Of a DNA stretch of 64,000 nucleotides, positions 40,598 to 52,692 are shown piece by piece; positions within the stretch are counted from its first letter, which is position 1, and each line of letters starts with the position of its first letter. The DNA comes from Trachythela sp. YZ-2020 (lineage: Eukaryota > Cnidaria > Anthozoa > Malacalcyonacea > Clavulariidae), in assembly GCA_016169945.1 (NCBI GenBank), contig JADLSH010000195.1, positions 248,001 to 312,000 of the forward strand, written 5' to 3'. The position numbers and the translations under genes were made by a program. The notes beneath the pieces were generated by a model. It was not told where the DNA came from and searched no databases. It saw only the letters and a list, made by a program, of their open reading frames with translations.

Positions 40598-41559
40598 GTG
40601 TGTGAGTATACTGTACTATTATAATATTTGACTGTTAATTATAACATGGATTGCCTAGGGCCTGAATAACAGCTGGTCAACGGACAATGTCCAGGCAAAA
40701 TACGGTGTTGTCCGGGCCAGACTTTCATCTTCACGGTCATTTTGACTGGTCACATTTAGGATAGGTTTAATAGGATAACACATTTGACTGGTGGAAAAAG
40801 CAGTATGTCAGAGCAAAATTGATTTGGTCGGACGGACATCTTGACCAGGGTACAGTCCACCGTTATTTCGATGCTTGTTGCCAGTCAAATATGTGCAAAA
40901 TGTGAAGTCAATTATGTAACTGAATGAGTAGAGGGAGAAAAATATTTATTATATTATTATATATTTGATAGTACTGTTCTTAATATGTAGAAAGAAATAA
41001 TTAGATGCATTGCATTGTAAAACAATATTATTGTAAAGTAAAACATTTAATATGTAATATGGCCCGGACAACGGCGTATTCTGCCTGGACATTGTCCGTT
41101 GACCAGCTGTTATTTCAGGCCTTAGGCAATCCATGTTATGATGAACAGTCAAATATTATAATAGTACAGTATACTCCCAGACAGGTTGGGGTATGGCATC
41201 ATTCCACCACCAGGAATTAGGAAAAATAGGATGGGGGGGGGTACTGCTAGGGATGCTACAATTTGATTGAGACTGTAAACCTCAGAATGTATTCAATATA
41301 AGCCCACCAAATATTAGCTAACACGTCAATTTTTCACGAGGTTTTAAAAATACATGTGTGCAAAACACAAAATCACAACTGTACATATATTAAAGCCCCT
41401 CCTGAAATTATAAACAATTAATCTTCACAAGATTTCTAGCATGAAGTATATATTTATACATCATTAATTTTATTACACAGCGTATATTCTGTATATATTT
41501 CTCATGATTTTCCCAAAATGTAACAATGGATTAAAAATGTCTTTAATTAAAATACTTAC

Positions 41560-41767
41560 CTGTGACCTTGGGCTATTAATGTCGCCATTCGGTTCATTCG
41601 ACTATCTTTGGTTTGTTGTTGATGTTGAAGAACCATCGCCGCCTCCATGCAGTGTTAGTCTCTCCAATGTTTTCTTCTGAAATTGTTTCAAGAAGACGTA
41701 CAATTCGATTCAATACGTTTGCAACGCTTGACGGCAAAGAACCTGACGTTGTCGTTGAATTATTCAT
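41560..41767 (-). pseudogene. Mirrored first exon, right arm
   Basis: On minus this repeats the exon at 39944-40147, including the ATG and a CACAG-GTAAGT donor. A one-base change of frame after NIGETNT turns the Gly/Ser tail into an unrelated frame. Confidence 0.55.
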
Positions 41768-42175
41768 ATTCGAACAATCGAAGGACATAAACAGTAGAAT
41801 TGCGAATTGCACTGTGAAAATGTGTAAACTCCCCTCCCCGGAACATAAAGAGTCGTACGGAGACCTCTTCCGGTTTGGTCAGCTCTTTATTTTACACTTG
41901 CCGCGCGCCATATTTATTTTACATTTTGCTCGGTAAATAATCCATAGATTATTTATAAACAATCCTTAGATGGTTTATAAACAATCCACGGATTGTTTAA
42001 TAAGACCTTAAACAATCTAGGGATGATTTAGGCTATATACAATCTAGGGATTGTTTATAAATAATCTATGGATTATTTAACGTCGCAGTAAACAATCCAT
42101 AGATTATTTGTAAATAATCCGTAGATTTTTTTTGCATAAAACATTTTTTTACATTTGGCGCCCCATACAAGTTCA

Positions 42176-43245
42176 ATATTATTTACCAGGGATTAGAAAT
42201 ATCAGGAAATTGAAACTTGTACTAATCTATAATATACGGTGAAATAACATTTTTAAGACTTTTCGTGTTTTCTTGTTGGACGACAGTTCTAATAGCCGAG
42301 GACAACTATACCTGTGTATGGTTGAGTTCAATGAAGATTTGATGTCAGTATATAAAGTTGCTGAGTTGTAAGTTATATGTCATGGCAATTTTTCTTGTCG
42401 TCTTGGAATCTATGAAATCACTGAATAGTAGGCCTAGTTTGCTGCCGTTGGAGCTGGTTTAGAGCGGCGAAGGATGAATAACTGTCACTTCATATTCAGG
42501 AGAGCAACAGCCAATATTTAGGTGAAAACTGGTGGCGTGTGAAAGGGTAAAAAAAATTAATAGTGACGTTTTTATATACCAAGTGTGTGAAACTTTCTTC
42601 AAAAAAACATATTTATCTAAAGGATTTTGCTATATTGTTGTTCAATCTCCCCACTCCTTAATTCTCGTGACTAGTTATATGGTTGACATACAAGGTAAAA
42701 GTATAAAGTAACGCGCATGGCGTCTTTATGAGTTTGTGCCAGGAGAATGCCAGAATTGTCTTTTTGGCACGGCCATTGCCATAAAATGATAATCGTACAA
42801 GTACAGGAATGAATCCCCATTGTAGAGATGAAAAACACATGCACGAGCCGCACTGACACTAACACATCAGATATCATGTAAATATGAGGTCTCTCTGTTT
42901 GCTCTCATGCTGTCGATTTATTCTTAAGGCCAGTTTATATGATCTAGAATTACAAGAATAATATTCTCTTTATTTTACTTTTCTAACAGACATGATAATA
43001 TATTAAAAGGAAATTTACTTGCAGTTCGCTGAACTCGTGCGAACAGTCCTTCCAGAAAGTTGTGTGTAATATCCTACAGGTGGAAAATTGCTGTTGTGGG
43101 TATATGCGCTGGACTGGCCTGGAGGACTGGGACCATGTCTCACTCAATTGAGAGCTTGGCACACCAGGCTGGCTCGGTCCAATGTGAATGAAATCTCGAA
43201 AACACATAGAAATACATCAGGCAGGTTTACCAAGCCAAATCAAAT
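42176..43245. other. Duplicated flank plus unassigned sequence
   Basis: 42176 to about 42530 matches 48437-48765 in copy C (ATTATTTACCAGGGATTAG onward), so it is the right flank of the palindrome's target. Beyond that I see no gene. A minus-strand frame at 42983-43207 rich in Gln/Ser ends at a GTAAAT after GAACTGCAA and might be an exon, but has no supporting domain. Confidence 0.5.
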
Positions 43246-44622
43246 TGCTATAACATATTCATAAGGCGGCTGCAGTCAGTGACGGCTGACACACTCATAT
43301 TCAGAGCTTAAAATTAATATTGCGCGCATTTTTCCCAACAACAGACTAATTTTTCCATGAAGCTTGACTAATATAGATAATTTTAAGCCATATTTCAGAG
43401 AAAGACCTGGAGCAAAATCTTAAGATATGCCTATTTATATGCCATATCATCACTGACATTCACAAAGCAAGAACGCCTATATTTAAGACTGCTGTAAGAC
43501 ACATAAACTCGAACAAATCATTGCAGTATTTTTTGATACATAACAAACAATAGTTGAACATCTTCAAGAAAATTTTATAACAAAGCAACACAGGAGCAAT
43601 TTCATAAGCATGTGACAACATGACATTTTCATTAATGAGAACATGACAATTTAATTAATGGTGCAGGTTTTAATAGAACAAATTAGGATTTAACTTTCAT
43701 AAAATACCTTTTGTAGCTAAGGCCACGGCCAGATTTTGCAAATTTCTCTATAGACATGCATAATTTATTGGACAATTTATATAATGTAGCTATAAATTTA
43801 ATTTAATTTATTTGTTTCGCCACATAAATTATATTACAGTACAGTACCGTAAAACATATTCATATACAGACGAAAAGACAGCGCAAAGCAGAGTAACCGC
43901 AACAGCAAATCAGCCAATTACTGCGGGCCCGAGACTGTAGGGACAGTGGTGGTAATAACAATAATAATAATAATCTTTATTTATCCATCTTAAGTATAAA
44001 AGTACAATGGATTTACAGGTTGATTCAAATTACATTAAAAATATCTTAGAACATTATATACAGATAAGAATCTTAAGTATGTATAGACAAACTAAAAACT
44101 ATGTGAGTGCACTTGCACGAGCTAAGAAGGAGCTTTTATGTCTTTCAGTTCGCGATAATGTGTTTTTACTATTAATTGTTCGTAAATCGTATGGATTATT
44201 TGATTTAAAAAGTCTTGTAATTTAAATATCACAATATCATGTAATATAACTAACTCGCCGGTGCTACTCGTTCGTAAGTTCAATTTCAGGTATAAATTTA
44301 CTTTTTTTAGTATACCATATTTGCCACTAAAAATACAATTTTGTGAAAATTTGTCCTCGCTGAAAGAATGTTATATTTTCAGACATAAACAGAAAATATT
44401 TGTATATTCGTATGGCAATAAACTAAAAGTAAACAAATATCATTGAGCAAATATCAGATATCAGAAAGCAAAAAATCATAGCTCATGCAATGCATTATGC
44501 AGTCTTGAAACTTTGCACTATCCTTGGGATCTCTGAGTTTTTATGTTGTCACTAAACTAGTTCTTTTATGCTGTCCATGATTTTGCAATTGATAATCAAT
44601 GTAAAATTTGATCTCAATCAAT

Positions 44623-47600
44623 AGGCCTATTGCCTAATGCAGATTGGCGCAATGCATGCCGGTAGAGTGGTATCAAAATCACTTCTTCGAGAAATTTTGT
44701 TGTCATGGCGGCAATTTTGTTTCAAAGAACAAATGATTAATTTTCTATCAAATCTACGTCGCGATCGTTGTTATTCTTATCGCTGTGTGTAAAGAGAAGC
44801 CTTGGCTAAATTCTGTGCAAATTAAAAGGAATTTGCTTCACGTATTACGGAGAAAACAGCCGTGAAAGGACGCCATGAGTGAACACAATTCGAACATATT
44901 CATCGTTTTAGAATCGATTTGCTCAACGTTTTCAGGTATTGTAATGTTGTAAGAGACCGTCAGTAAACGATTTTGCTCTAGAAATATTCTCATGTTGTCT
45001 ATCAATGCTGATCATGTATTTTTACCGATTGATCTTATGTTTTATACCCATATTTTGCGACTTAAAATTGATACAAAAACTGCCCTAGAATGCTGTAAAC
45101 AATGGCCTTTGTGACGTACAAGAACAGAGCTTCTCTTGTGTTTTGGCGCGAAAATTTGACTCGCATTTAGGCAAAATTTAATGTATTTTGCAAAAGCATT
45201 ATTTAAATTTCATATCTGCTAGTTTTTGCACGAGTTAAAGCAGTTTTTGTAAATGTTTTTCTACTTGGAGTGCCTTGGTTCTTTCATTCTACAAGTAAAC
45301 AGTAGGTTTTTTAAAATTCTAAGTGATAAAACACACTCTAAATAGGTTTAAAAAGCAGCAGGATTGTAGTTTTAGCATTTATACATCAGATACATTGAAG
45401 TTTTAGCGTTGCAGTCAGGTATTAAGTCATAGTTAAATATATTTCTGTGTATAAACCTTTTGCACAGTATTAATTCAATATTAAAAGGTAGTCTGTAAAT
45501 TATTTACTGTACATATTGTGTATTGAAATCAAATTGTAAATAGTACTTTCTGAATAAGTGTAACTCGAGGTGTAGCTTAGGTTATTGTATTTTTTAAATA
45601 TTCAAGTGGTATTCAATTTTTCAACTAACTATAAAATATTATTTCAAAGACTAGAATAGGATTAAATTATTGTAATGGTGATGAACCAAGCACTTCGATA
45701 GGAATCAAACGAACAGCTGCAACAAGGTGAAACTGCTATTTAAAATCACTTGTCAATTGTAACCCCCACCCTCCAACATTGAGAAAAGGTGGGAAGATAG
45801 ATGTTTGTCTTGCGATATAGTACATAATACCTCCATACTAAACAATGACCTGACTCCCTGCGGAAGACTGAACTGACAAACCCTGGCTAATCTCCTAACA
45901 GATGGGGGAACGATTTAAAGACATTTCATTTGATTTATTGACACCTAGTCAGGCTTTAGTAACAGTCAATAGAGGAAAAACGCCCCACAATTCCCTGAGG
46001 TGGGGGAGTGGGAGTTACAATTGACAATATATAAGGCTAAGAATACTATTGTATGTATCAAGGAGTGGGGGAATTGTGTGCCGCACTGTTAGAATTACAG
46101 TTGTTGGGACCCAGAGCTGTCATATGCACTTATTCCACTGAATATATACTCAATTCCAGTTGTCAATTGTAACCCCCACTCCCCCCACCTTGAGGAATGG
46201 TAGGGAAATGTGGGAAGTTTTTCCTCCATTGACTGAACATTGGTTAAGCATGACTAGGTGGAGGATTTCCCATTAAGTGTCAGTATCCTACCACCGACTA
46301 TAGGCATAGGAAGTAACTGTTGCTTCAAGGGGGAGGCACCTCTTCTTCAGTAAAGGGCACTTTGAATTAGCTGGAGAAAGGGGCACTTTGAAGAAAGGTT
46401 GGGGGATCATGTGCCCTCCGGTTCCTACGCCACAGTCGCCACTGCCACTAACACTAACACTAACAAGTAAGACCCTCTGGCATTAGACAGAGTACTGAAA
46501 AATATAAAAGTAGGGTGCATCTGGCAGATAGTTTTGTTAACTCATTAACTGGCAGTACCCTACCACTGACGAGAAAAATTGTTGGGCGTTAGACAGAATA
46601 AAATACTAAAGTAAGGGCACATCTGGGCGTATTCCAGCTAATGAGTTAATATGGATTCCCGACCCTTGAATGTGGGGCATATTAAATATGGGGAAACGTT
46701 TAGGGGGCTTGGCTATACAGCCTAGTCACAGTCTAAGGTTGGCCTGTTAAGTCTGATCTAAACACATGATCTCAAATATTAAGCAAATTATATTATATCT
46801 GTTTGTTTTCTTGCATGTTTGTTTTTCTACACAGTGGCAATGAAATTAGTTCCTGGATTTGTTTTCTCACAGAATAGCAAAATAATTTGCAATAATTTGA
46901 AAGAGAGTGGTTCTGTCCTGCATGTGTACAGCATTGTGTTTCAGTGTTTGAAAATATTGAACAAGAATTTATAAATTTTAAAAGATATTCTTTGTTCAAT
47001 AAATCAATTGAAATGTCTTTAAATCTTTCCCCCATGTGTTGGGAGATTAGCCAGGGTTAGTCAGTCCAGTCCTTCTCAGGAAGTCAGGCCATTGTTTAGT
47101 ATGGAGGTATTAACATCTATCTTCCCACCTTTTCTCAATGTTGGAGGGTGGGTGTTACAATTGACAAGTGATTTTAAATAGCAGTTTCACCTTGTTGCAG
47201 CTGTTCGTTTGATTCCTATCGAAGTGTTTGGCTCATCACCATTACAATAATTTAATCCTATAGTTAGTTGAAAAATTGAATACCACTTGAATATTTAAAA
47301 AATACAATAACCTAAGCTACACCTCAAGTTACACTTATTCAGAAAGTACTATTTACAATTTGATTTCAATACACAATATGTACAGTAAATAATTTACAGA
47401 CTACCTTTTAATATTGAATTAATACTGTGCAAAAGGTTTATACACAGAAATATATTTAACTATGACTTAATACCTGACTGCAACGCTAAAACTTCAATGT
47501 ATCTGATGTATAAATGCTAAAACTACAATCCTGCTGCTTTTTAAACCTATTTAGAGTGTGTTTTATGACTTAGAATTTTAAAAAACCTACTGTTTACTTG

Positions 47601-48269
47601 TAGAATGAAAAAACCAAGGCACTCCAAGTAGAAAAACATTTACAAAAACTGCTTTAACTCGTGCAAAAACTAGCAGATATGCAATTTAAATAATACTTTT
47701 GCAAAATACATTAAATTTTGCCTAAATGCGAGTCAAATTTTCGCGCCAAAACACAAGAGAAGCTCTGTTCTTGTACGTCACAAAGGCCATTGTTTACAGC
47801 ATTCTAGGGCAGTTTTTGTATCAATTTTAAGTCGCAAAATATGGGTATAAAACATAAGATCAATTGGTAAAAATACATGATCAGCATTGATAGACAACAT
47901 GAGAATATTTCTAGAGCAAAATCGTTTACTGACGGTCTCTTACAACATTACAATACCTGAAAACGTTGAGCAAATCGATTCTAAAACGATGAATATGTTC
48001 GAATTGTGTTCACTCATGGCGTCCTTTCACGGCTGTTTTCTCCGTAATACGTGAAGCAAATTCCTTTTAATTTGCACAGAATTTAGCCAAGGCTTCTCTT
48101 TACACACAGCGATAAAAATAACAACGATCACGACGTAGATTTGATAGAATATTAATCATTTGTTCTTTGAAACAAAATTGCCGCCTTGACAACAAAATTT
48201 CTCGAAGAAGTGATTTTGATACCACTCTACCGGCAAGCATTGCGCCAAACTGCATTAGGCAATAGGCCT
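44623..48269. mobile_element. 3.6-kb palindromic element with 1.3-kb arms
   Basis: Both ends read AGGCCTATTGCCTAATGCAG inward. Arms are 44623-45941 and about 46998-48269, with a spacer of about 1.06 kb. AT on both sides may be a 2-bp duplication. It interrupts copy C where copy A reads CTCAATCAATGGCAATTAG. The spacer holds further inverted blocks (45945-46027 versus about 46159-46255) and a MITE. At the inner end of each arm an ATGGGGGAACGATT-like start (MGERFKDIS) faces the spacer; on the right it continues 80 codons on minus (46793-47035) with no recognised domain. Confidence 0.8.
46537..46649. mobile_element. Short MITE, copy 2
   Basis: 113 bp with TTAACTCATTAACTGGCA and mirrored CCAGCTAATGAGTTAA ends. 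Same family as 1693-1806, here inside the palindrome spacer. A partial body of another copy lies just upstream (about 46470-46525). Confidence 0.65.
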
Positions 48270-48790
48270 ATTGCAATTAGAAAGTAAAATTTGGATTTAA
48301 AACGTAGATCGTGGCATGACCATGGGCGGTAAAATAATTTATGTCTGTTGCAGAACCTACGACTAGATTCAAACAATCTACAACGAGGAAGGGACCAAAA
48401 ACTACTTCTGGTAATACTAGTAATGCTCAAGTGCAATGTTATTTACCAGGGATTAGAAATATCAGAAGATTGAAACTTGTATTAATCTAATATACGGTGA
48501 AATAACTTTTCGTGTTTTCTTGTTGGACTACAGTTCTAATAGCCGAGAACAACTATGCCTGTGTATGGTTAAGTTCAATGAAGATTTGATGTCAATATAT
48601 AAAGTTGCTGAGTTGTAAGTTATATGTCGTGGCAATTTTTCTTGTCGATGGAATCTATGAAATCACTGAATTGTAATTTTCGGCCGTTGGAGCTGTTTTA
48701 GAGCGGCGAAGGATGAATATAACTGTCACTTAATATTCAGGAGAGAAATAGCCAATACTTAGGTAGGGTTTGATAGGATTTGATATTAGG

Positions 48791-49166
48791 ATAACATGTA
48801 ATAAGGATTTGATATTAGGATAACAAGTAATATTACAGTTGACGGAGATACAAACTCCACCACCAGTGGCGTAATTTTGTGCTGAATGGCCCCCGGCTTA
48901 ATTTGAAGAGGGGGCCTTTATCCTGCCTATTCGAACGGGGGGCTACGCCAAGAACATATAAAATTTACTGAAATACTTCTACTTCGCCGCTTTGTCATCC
49001 TTGCTCAGGGGCCCCTAATTGACCTGGGCCCCTGGCTGGAGCCAGGCGACGCACAAAAGAGTTACACCACTGTCCCCCACCAAATGATGATACTCGATTA
49101 TTTTGTATAAGAAGAAAATTAGGTAAAAATAAAACATCAAATTCAGCACTATAAATGTCAAGAGTA
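48791..49166. other. No recognisable gene
   Basis: Contains a GC-richer stretch (48900-49070) with GGGGCC-type runs that hint at a MITE, but no matching ends could be set. Confidence 0.4.
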
Positions 49167-49174
49167 CACTGTTA

Positions 49175-49370
49175 TTTTAACTCCAAAAACGGGGGTTAGC
49201 AAAAAAGGTTCAAAATAATCCGTTTTTTGGAGTTACAATAACTCTCATTTCGGAGTTAATACAAATAACTCCATTTCTGGGGTTAAAATTTAACTCCACT
49301 TTTGGGGTTAAATTTAACCCTCATTTTGGGGGTTAAAAATGTTTAACTCCGTTTCTGGAGTTAAGCTATA
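49175..49370. repeat. Array of short hairpins built from AACTCC and GGAGTT
   Basis: About eight alternating motifs, AACTCC or GGGGTTA and GGAGTTA, each separated by 6-12 bp of T/G-rich sequence, form serial small inverted repeats. A related array lies at 56062-56245. Confidence 0.6.
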
Positions 49371-49392
49371 GCGCTCTTCGAAGACGTACCCT

Positions 49393-49519
49393 CGTCTTTT
49401 TAACTGTTTCTACACATTTTAATGTTATAAAAAAACTAAATCATTTAAAAATATCATTTATGCATAATTTAGTTTTTATAACATTAAACAACCGTCTGTG
49501 TAGAAAAGTTAAAAAGACG
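49393..49519. mobile_element. Small foldback element
   Basis: CGTCTTTTTAACTGTTTCTA is mirrored by TAGAAAAGTTAAAAAGACG, and the inner TTATAAAAAAACTAAATCA by AATTTAGTTTTTATAA. Arms of about 50 bp, no gene. Confidence 0.6.
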
Positions 49520-50727
49520 ATGATAATTATGTCTTCCCAGTTCGCTATGATTATTAATCCTTTAATGACTTAATGTCACTTACTTGGCAAAATGGCTAAG
49601 CATTGAGAATACAAAAGCCTCTCAATTGACAACTATTTAACACTTCAACTCGCTTCAGTCAAGTCAGTTTTCCATGGAATATGTTCTACATCAATCGCCA
49701 TGTATAAATATTATAATATGGTTCTACAAATTAATGTGTATTTTGAATCTTGATTCCAATTCAGTGACACAAAGTTTCCAAGTTTAATTTGATCGATTGA
49801 GTTGCCGATTACATCCAACATTAGCTGGTTAATACCCAACACTTTCCTCTTAACAAGTAAAGCTTCTGGTATGAGACAGAATAAAATAACAAAGTAGGAC
49901 ACATTAGGGTGTATTAATTGGTGTATTAATTGCAGCTTACATGCATGCAGTGTCCTCTGACTAGCTTTATTGTTTACAAGTTGAAAATATATATATATGA
50001 GGTTTCATTTTGCAAGTATAGTTGTTATAACTTTCTCAGTTAAAGTCCTGACACCCACCTTAGAAACAGACCTAAGGGTTCAACCTCTGAAGTACTAGCC
50101 ACTAAGCCCTAGTAGAGCTAAGGTTGTTATTATTGGGTTAGTACTCTTAAGGTCTTGCAAATCCCAGTTGAGAGTCAGGATGCTTTTGATAAATAATAAT
50201 GACAAGGACAACTAATTAAACATCAGTAAGACAGAATTTATATTCTACAGCATTAAGTAAGGCTTTTGTAGTTTTAACTGAATGCAAATAATAACAAATC
50301 ATTAAATCATTACTGGCAATGTGCCTTATATATTACCAACTGTATGGCAATGTCACTTGATTGTCCACCAGTACCACCACACAATTTTGTTTATCGAAGA
50401 GAGACATTTGTCCAGTACAAATCTGTTGATGGTGACCCTCTCTCCATATAAGCTTCCTTTGGATTGTTCAAGAGAGTTGCTTAATGAACCCATATACAGT
50501 ATGATATTTATCTACATCAAGCCAAATAAAAATCCCAGTCTCCAGTTATATGAATGAACATGTACAGGCTGTGATTCTTTTCCACACAGCAAGTGTGTTA
50601 GTGTGTTAGTACCAATCTACAATTAAAGGTGTAGATTTAATTTAACACCAAGAACCTTGTTGTAGCTCGAATTAAACAGGGATCTTATTAAACAGTCATG
50701 TAGCAGTAGCTTGGCAATGTTAGACTT
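49520..50727. other. No recognisable gene; MITE fragment
   Basis: A partial copy of the short MITE family lies near 49855-49910 (AACAAGTAAAGCTTCTGG). The rest is AT-rich with no support for coding. Confidence 0.45.
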
Positions 50728-50780
50728 AAGGTACGTTCACACGTTTCGATTTGTCGGGCCGATTTCAGATGCACGTTAAA

Positions 50781-50998
50781 GGTACGTTCACACACAGCGA
50801 TTTGTCGGGCCGAATTTAGGTTTTGCTGAATGTTAATGACGAATATTTTCAGTTGATGATGTCGCCAGATGACGTTTGCCACGTATTTTTCAAACATCAT
50901 TAACGTGCATCTGGTGACATCATCAACTGAAAATATTCGTCATTAACATTCAGCAAAACCTAAAATCGGCCCGACAAATCGCTGTGTGTGAACGTACC
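50781..50998. mobile_element. MITE with GGTACGTTCACAC ends
   Basis: 218-bp foldback. GGTACGTTCACACACAGCG is mirrored at 50980-50998, and the arms run about 95 bp including GATTTGTCGGGCCGA. A truncated sister end lies directly to its left (50729-50779, same GGTACGTTCACAC and GATTTGTCGGGCCGA). Confidence 0.75.
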
Positions 50999-51725
50999 TT
51001 TACAAAAGCATAGAGAAGGCTGACAATCAAGGCTGTAGGCCTATAATCTATACCTTTGGTTTTGGGTCCTAAAATTATTAATAACACCAACTAAGTGTAT
51101 GCTTGACTGAAAATCCATATTAAATCTCAATTCTCATACCTTTTTTCAACTTCAAGGCATCACCTGACACCAGTTCTGCACCTTTCCTGATAAATGCAGG
51201 GAAAAGGAATCAGTGGCAGTGACGAATTTCTTTAATATATAATATACCTATAAATATTGTATTTATACTCAACAAAGGTAGCTTTTTCCGTCCGGCACAT
51301 CAAGAAATACTATTCGAAGGTCCATTTTAATCTTAAAATTCATACAGACCATTTGTATCTTGACAAAATATTTCAAATATTGGCAGTCTTCGCGTCAAAA
51401 TCTATAATTCAGCTTTTTTGAACTAAAAATTGCATAAATATTACACAAAAGCTCATAAGAAACAACTTTACCTTCAAATACATCTTCTAAGTCCTTACAA
51501 TATCACTCTTCTAGCATATTTCTACAAAATGAAAACATTTGTATATTTCATGTCGGGTATTTAAAAAGTTCTAACACTCTGAAGTTCAACATACAAAGCA
51601 AGCTAGCTCTTGAAAGTAATTGAACTGAAGTTATGCTGTGATCATATAAAATTTAATGGGCTCCACGGCACTGAATGCCACTTAATGTAAGCTTAATAAA
51701 ACTTGCGTTTATACATAAAACTTGT
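50999..51725. other. No recognisable feature
   Basis: AT-rich. No repeat partner or domain found in the window. Confidence 0.4.
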
Positions 51726-51729
51726 TTTA

Positions 51730-52110
51730 GGGGCTGTTTATATGGAAACCAGGATGACTCACTAACCGGGTCTGCCCGGTAAGCGGGATGAATTTGTGTT
51801 GTGTTTTGTGTTGTGTTTATATGAGAAAATTTCATCCCAGTAAGTGGGATAATTTTGTTGTTTTGACCTTTGACATTGTTTTGACAGTTCTTAAAAATAG
51901 TTCGCAGACAAATTGCTGGCAGCGTCTCATTGAACTTTCATCTCGGCAACTGGGCAGGCCCGGTTATAGCGAGTGTTTATATGGGGAAATTTTTATCCTA
52001 GTGAGCAAGAGCCCACTTGTCCATATAAACACACAGTAATTTTTACTATAAAATAAATTACATAGCAGATCTTGCTAAGCGAGCCAGCCTGGCATACATA
52101 TAAACAGCCC
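51730..52110. mobile_element. MITE with GGGGCTGTTTATATG ends
   Basis: Starts GGGGCTGTTTATATGG and ends CATATAAACAGCCC, with TTTA on both sides (51726-51729 and 52111-52114). Internal repeats of the end motif (GTTTATATGAGAAAATTTCA, GTTTATATGGGGAAATTTTT) look like subterminal repeats. No coding capacity. Confidence 0.75.
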
Positions 52111-52161
52111 TTTACTGTTTTGGGGGAACAAATCCGAGTTAACTATCCCAATATACTGCAT

Positions 52162-52560
52162 GTGCTGTCCTGCACTGTGTTATGTTGTGCTTTTCTATAT
52201 TGTGTGGTGGCCTAGCATATTTTACTGACCTGTGATGCTAGATTATACAATAGTATCTGGTACTCTGAGTTAATGTGCTGTGCCGCACTGTGTCATGTTG
52301 TGCTTTTCTGTACTGTGTGGTGTCCTACCATATTTTACTGACCTGTGATGCTACATTATACAATAGTATCTGGTACTCTGAGTTAATGTGCTGTGCCGCA
52401 CTGTGTTATGTTGTGCTTTTCTGTAGTGTGTGGTGTCCTACAATATTTTACTGACCTGTGATGCTACATTCTACAATAGTATCCGTTCTCTGAGTGTAAT
52501 GTGCTGTGCCACACTGTGTTATGTTGTGCTTTTCTGTACTGTGTGGTGTCCTACCATAAA
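52162..52560 (+). repeat. 113-bp satellite, left block
   Basis: Units begin GTGCTGTGCCGCACTGTG at 52162, 52275, 52388 and 52501, exactly 113 bp apart. The last unit is cut by the LINE insertion. Confidence 0.9.
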
Positions 52561-52692
52561 ATATATATTTTTTATAATATCATATTTATACAGGTTAAGG
52601 ACCTGTCGATGTCGATGTCCACTAAACTAACTATTTTAATATTGTTACATTAAGGTATAATAATTACATGAAAATGGTATAAAGTATATAAA

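Larger units (their letters stand above)
39426..42169. mobile_element. 2.7-kb palindromic transposon with mirrored promoter and first exon
   Basis: Ends read TGTATGGGGCGCCAAATG inward on both sides. Arms run 39426 to about 40719 and about 41060-42169, with a 340-bp spacer. A probable 6-bp target duplication AGTGCA (39420-39425) / AGTTCA (42170-42175) flanks it. Duplication copy C holds the matching empty site near 48428-48440. Inside each end is a cluster of palindromic AATAATCCATAGATTATT-type repeats, then a CCGGAAG-containing region, then a first exon. The superfamily is not decidable. The arms differ by indels and substitutions, so it is a real palindrome. Confidence 0.8.
43246..48790. repeat. 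Segmental duplication, copy C (diverged)
   Basis: 43246-44620 aligns with 26338 to about 27385 of copy A with many differences and an extra insertion (43795-43985). 48270-48790 continues the match past the empty site of the palindromic transposon. The middle is occupied by a second palindromic element. The higher divergence makes C older than the A/B split. Confidence 0.75.

Noticed and set aside
39426..42169. Palindrome as a chimeric fold-back read or assembly artefact
   Set aside because: The arms differ by substitutions, a frame change and a minisatellite, and a target duplication plus an empty site exist.
39426..42175. 8-bp target duplication CAAGTGCA/CAAGTTCA for the palindrome
   Set aside because: Using 8 bp would make the two terminal repeats unequal by two bases; 6 bp with symmetrical TGTATGGGG ends fits better.
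46793..47035. Separate 80-codon gene on minus
   Set aside because: Only its first codons are mirrored in the other arm and no domain is seen; noted within the palindrome instead.
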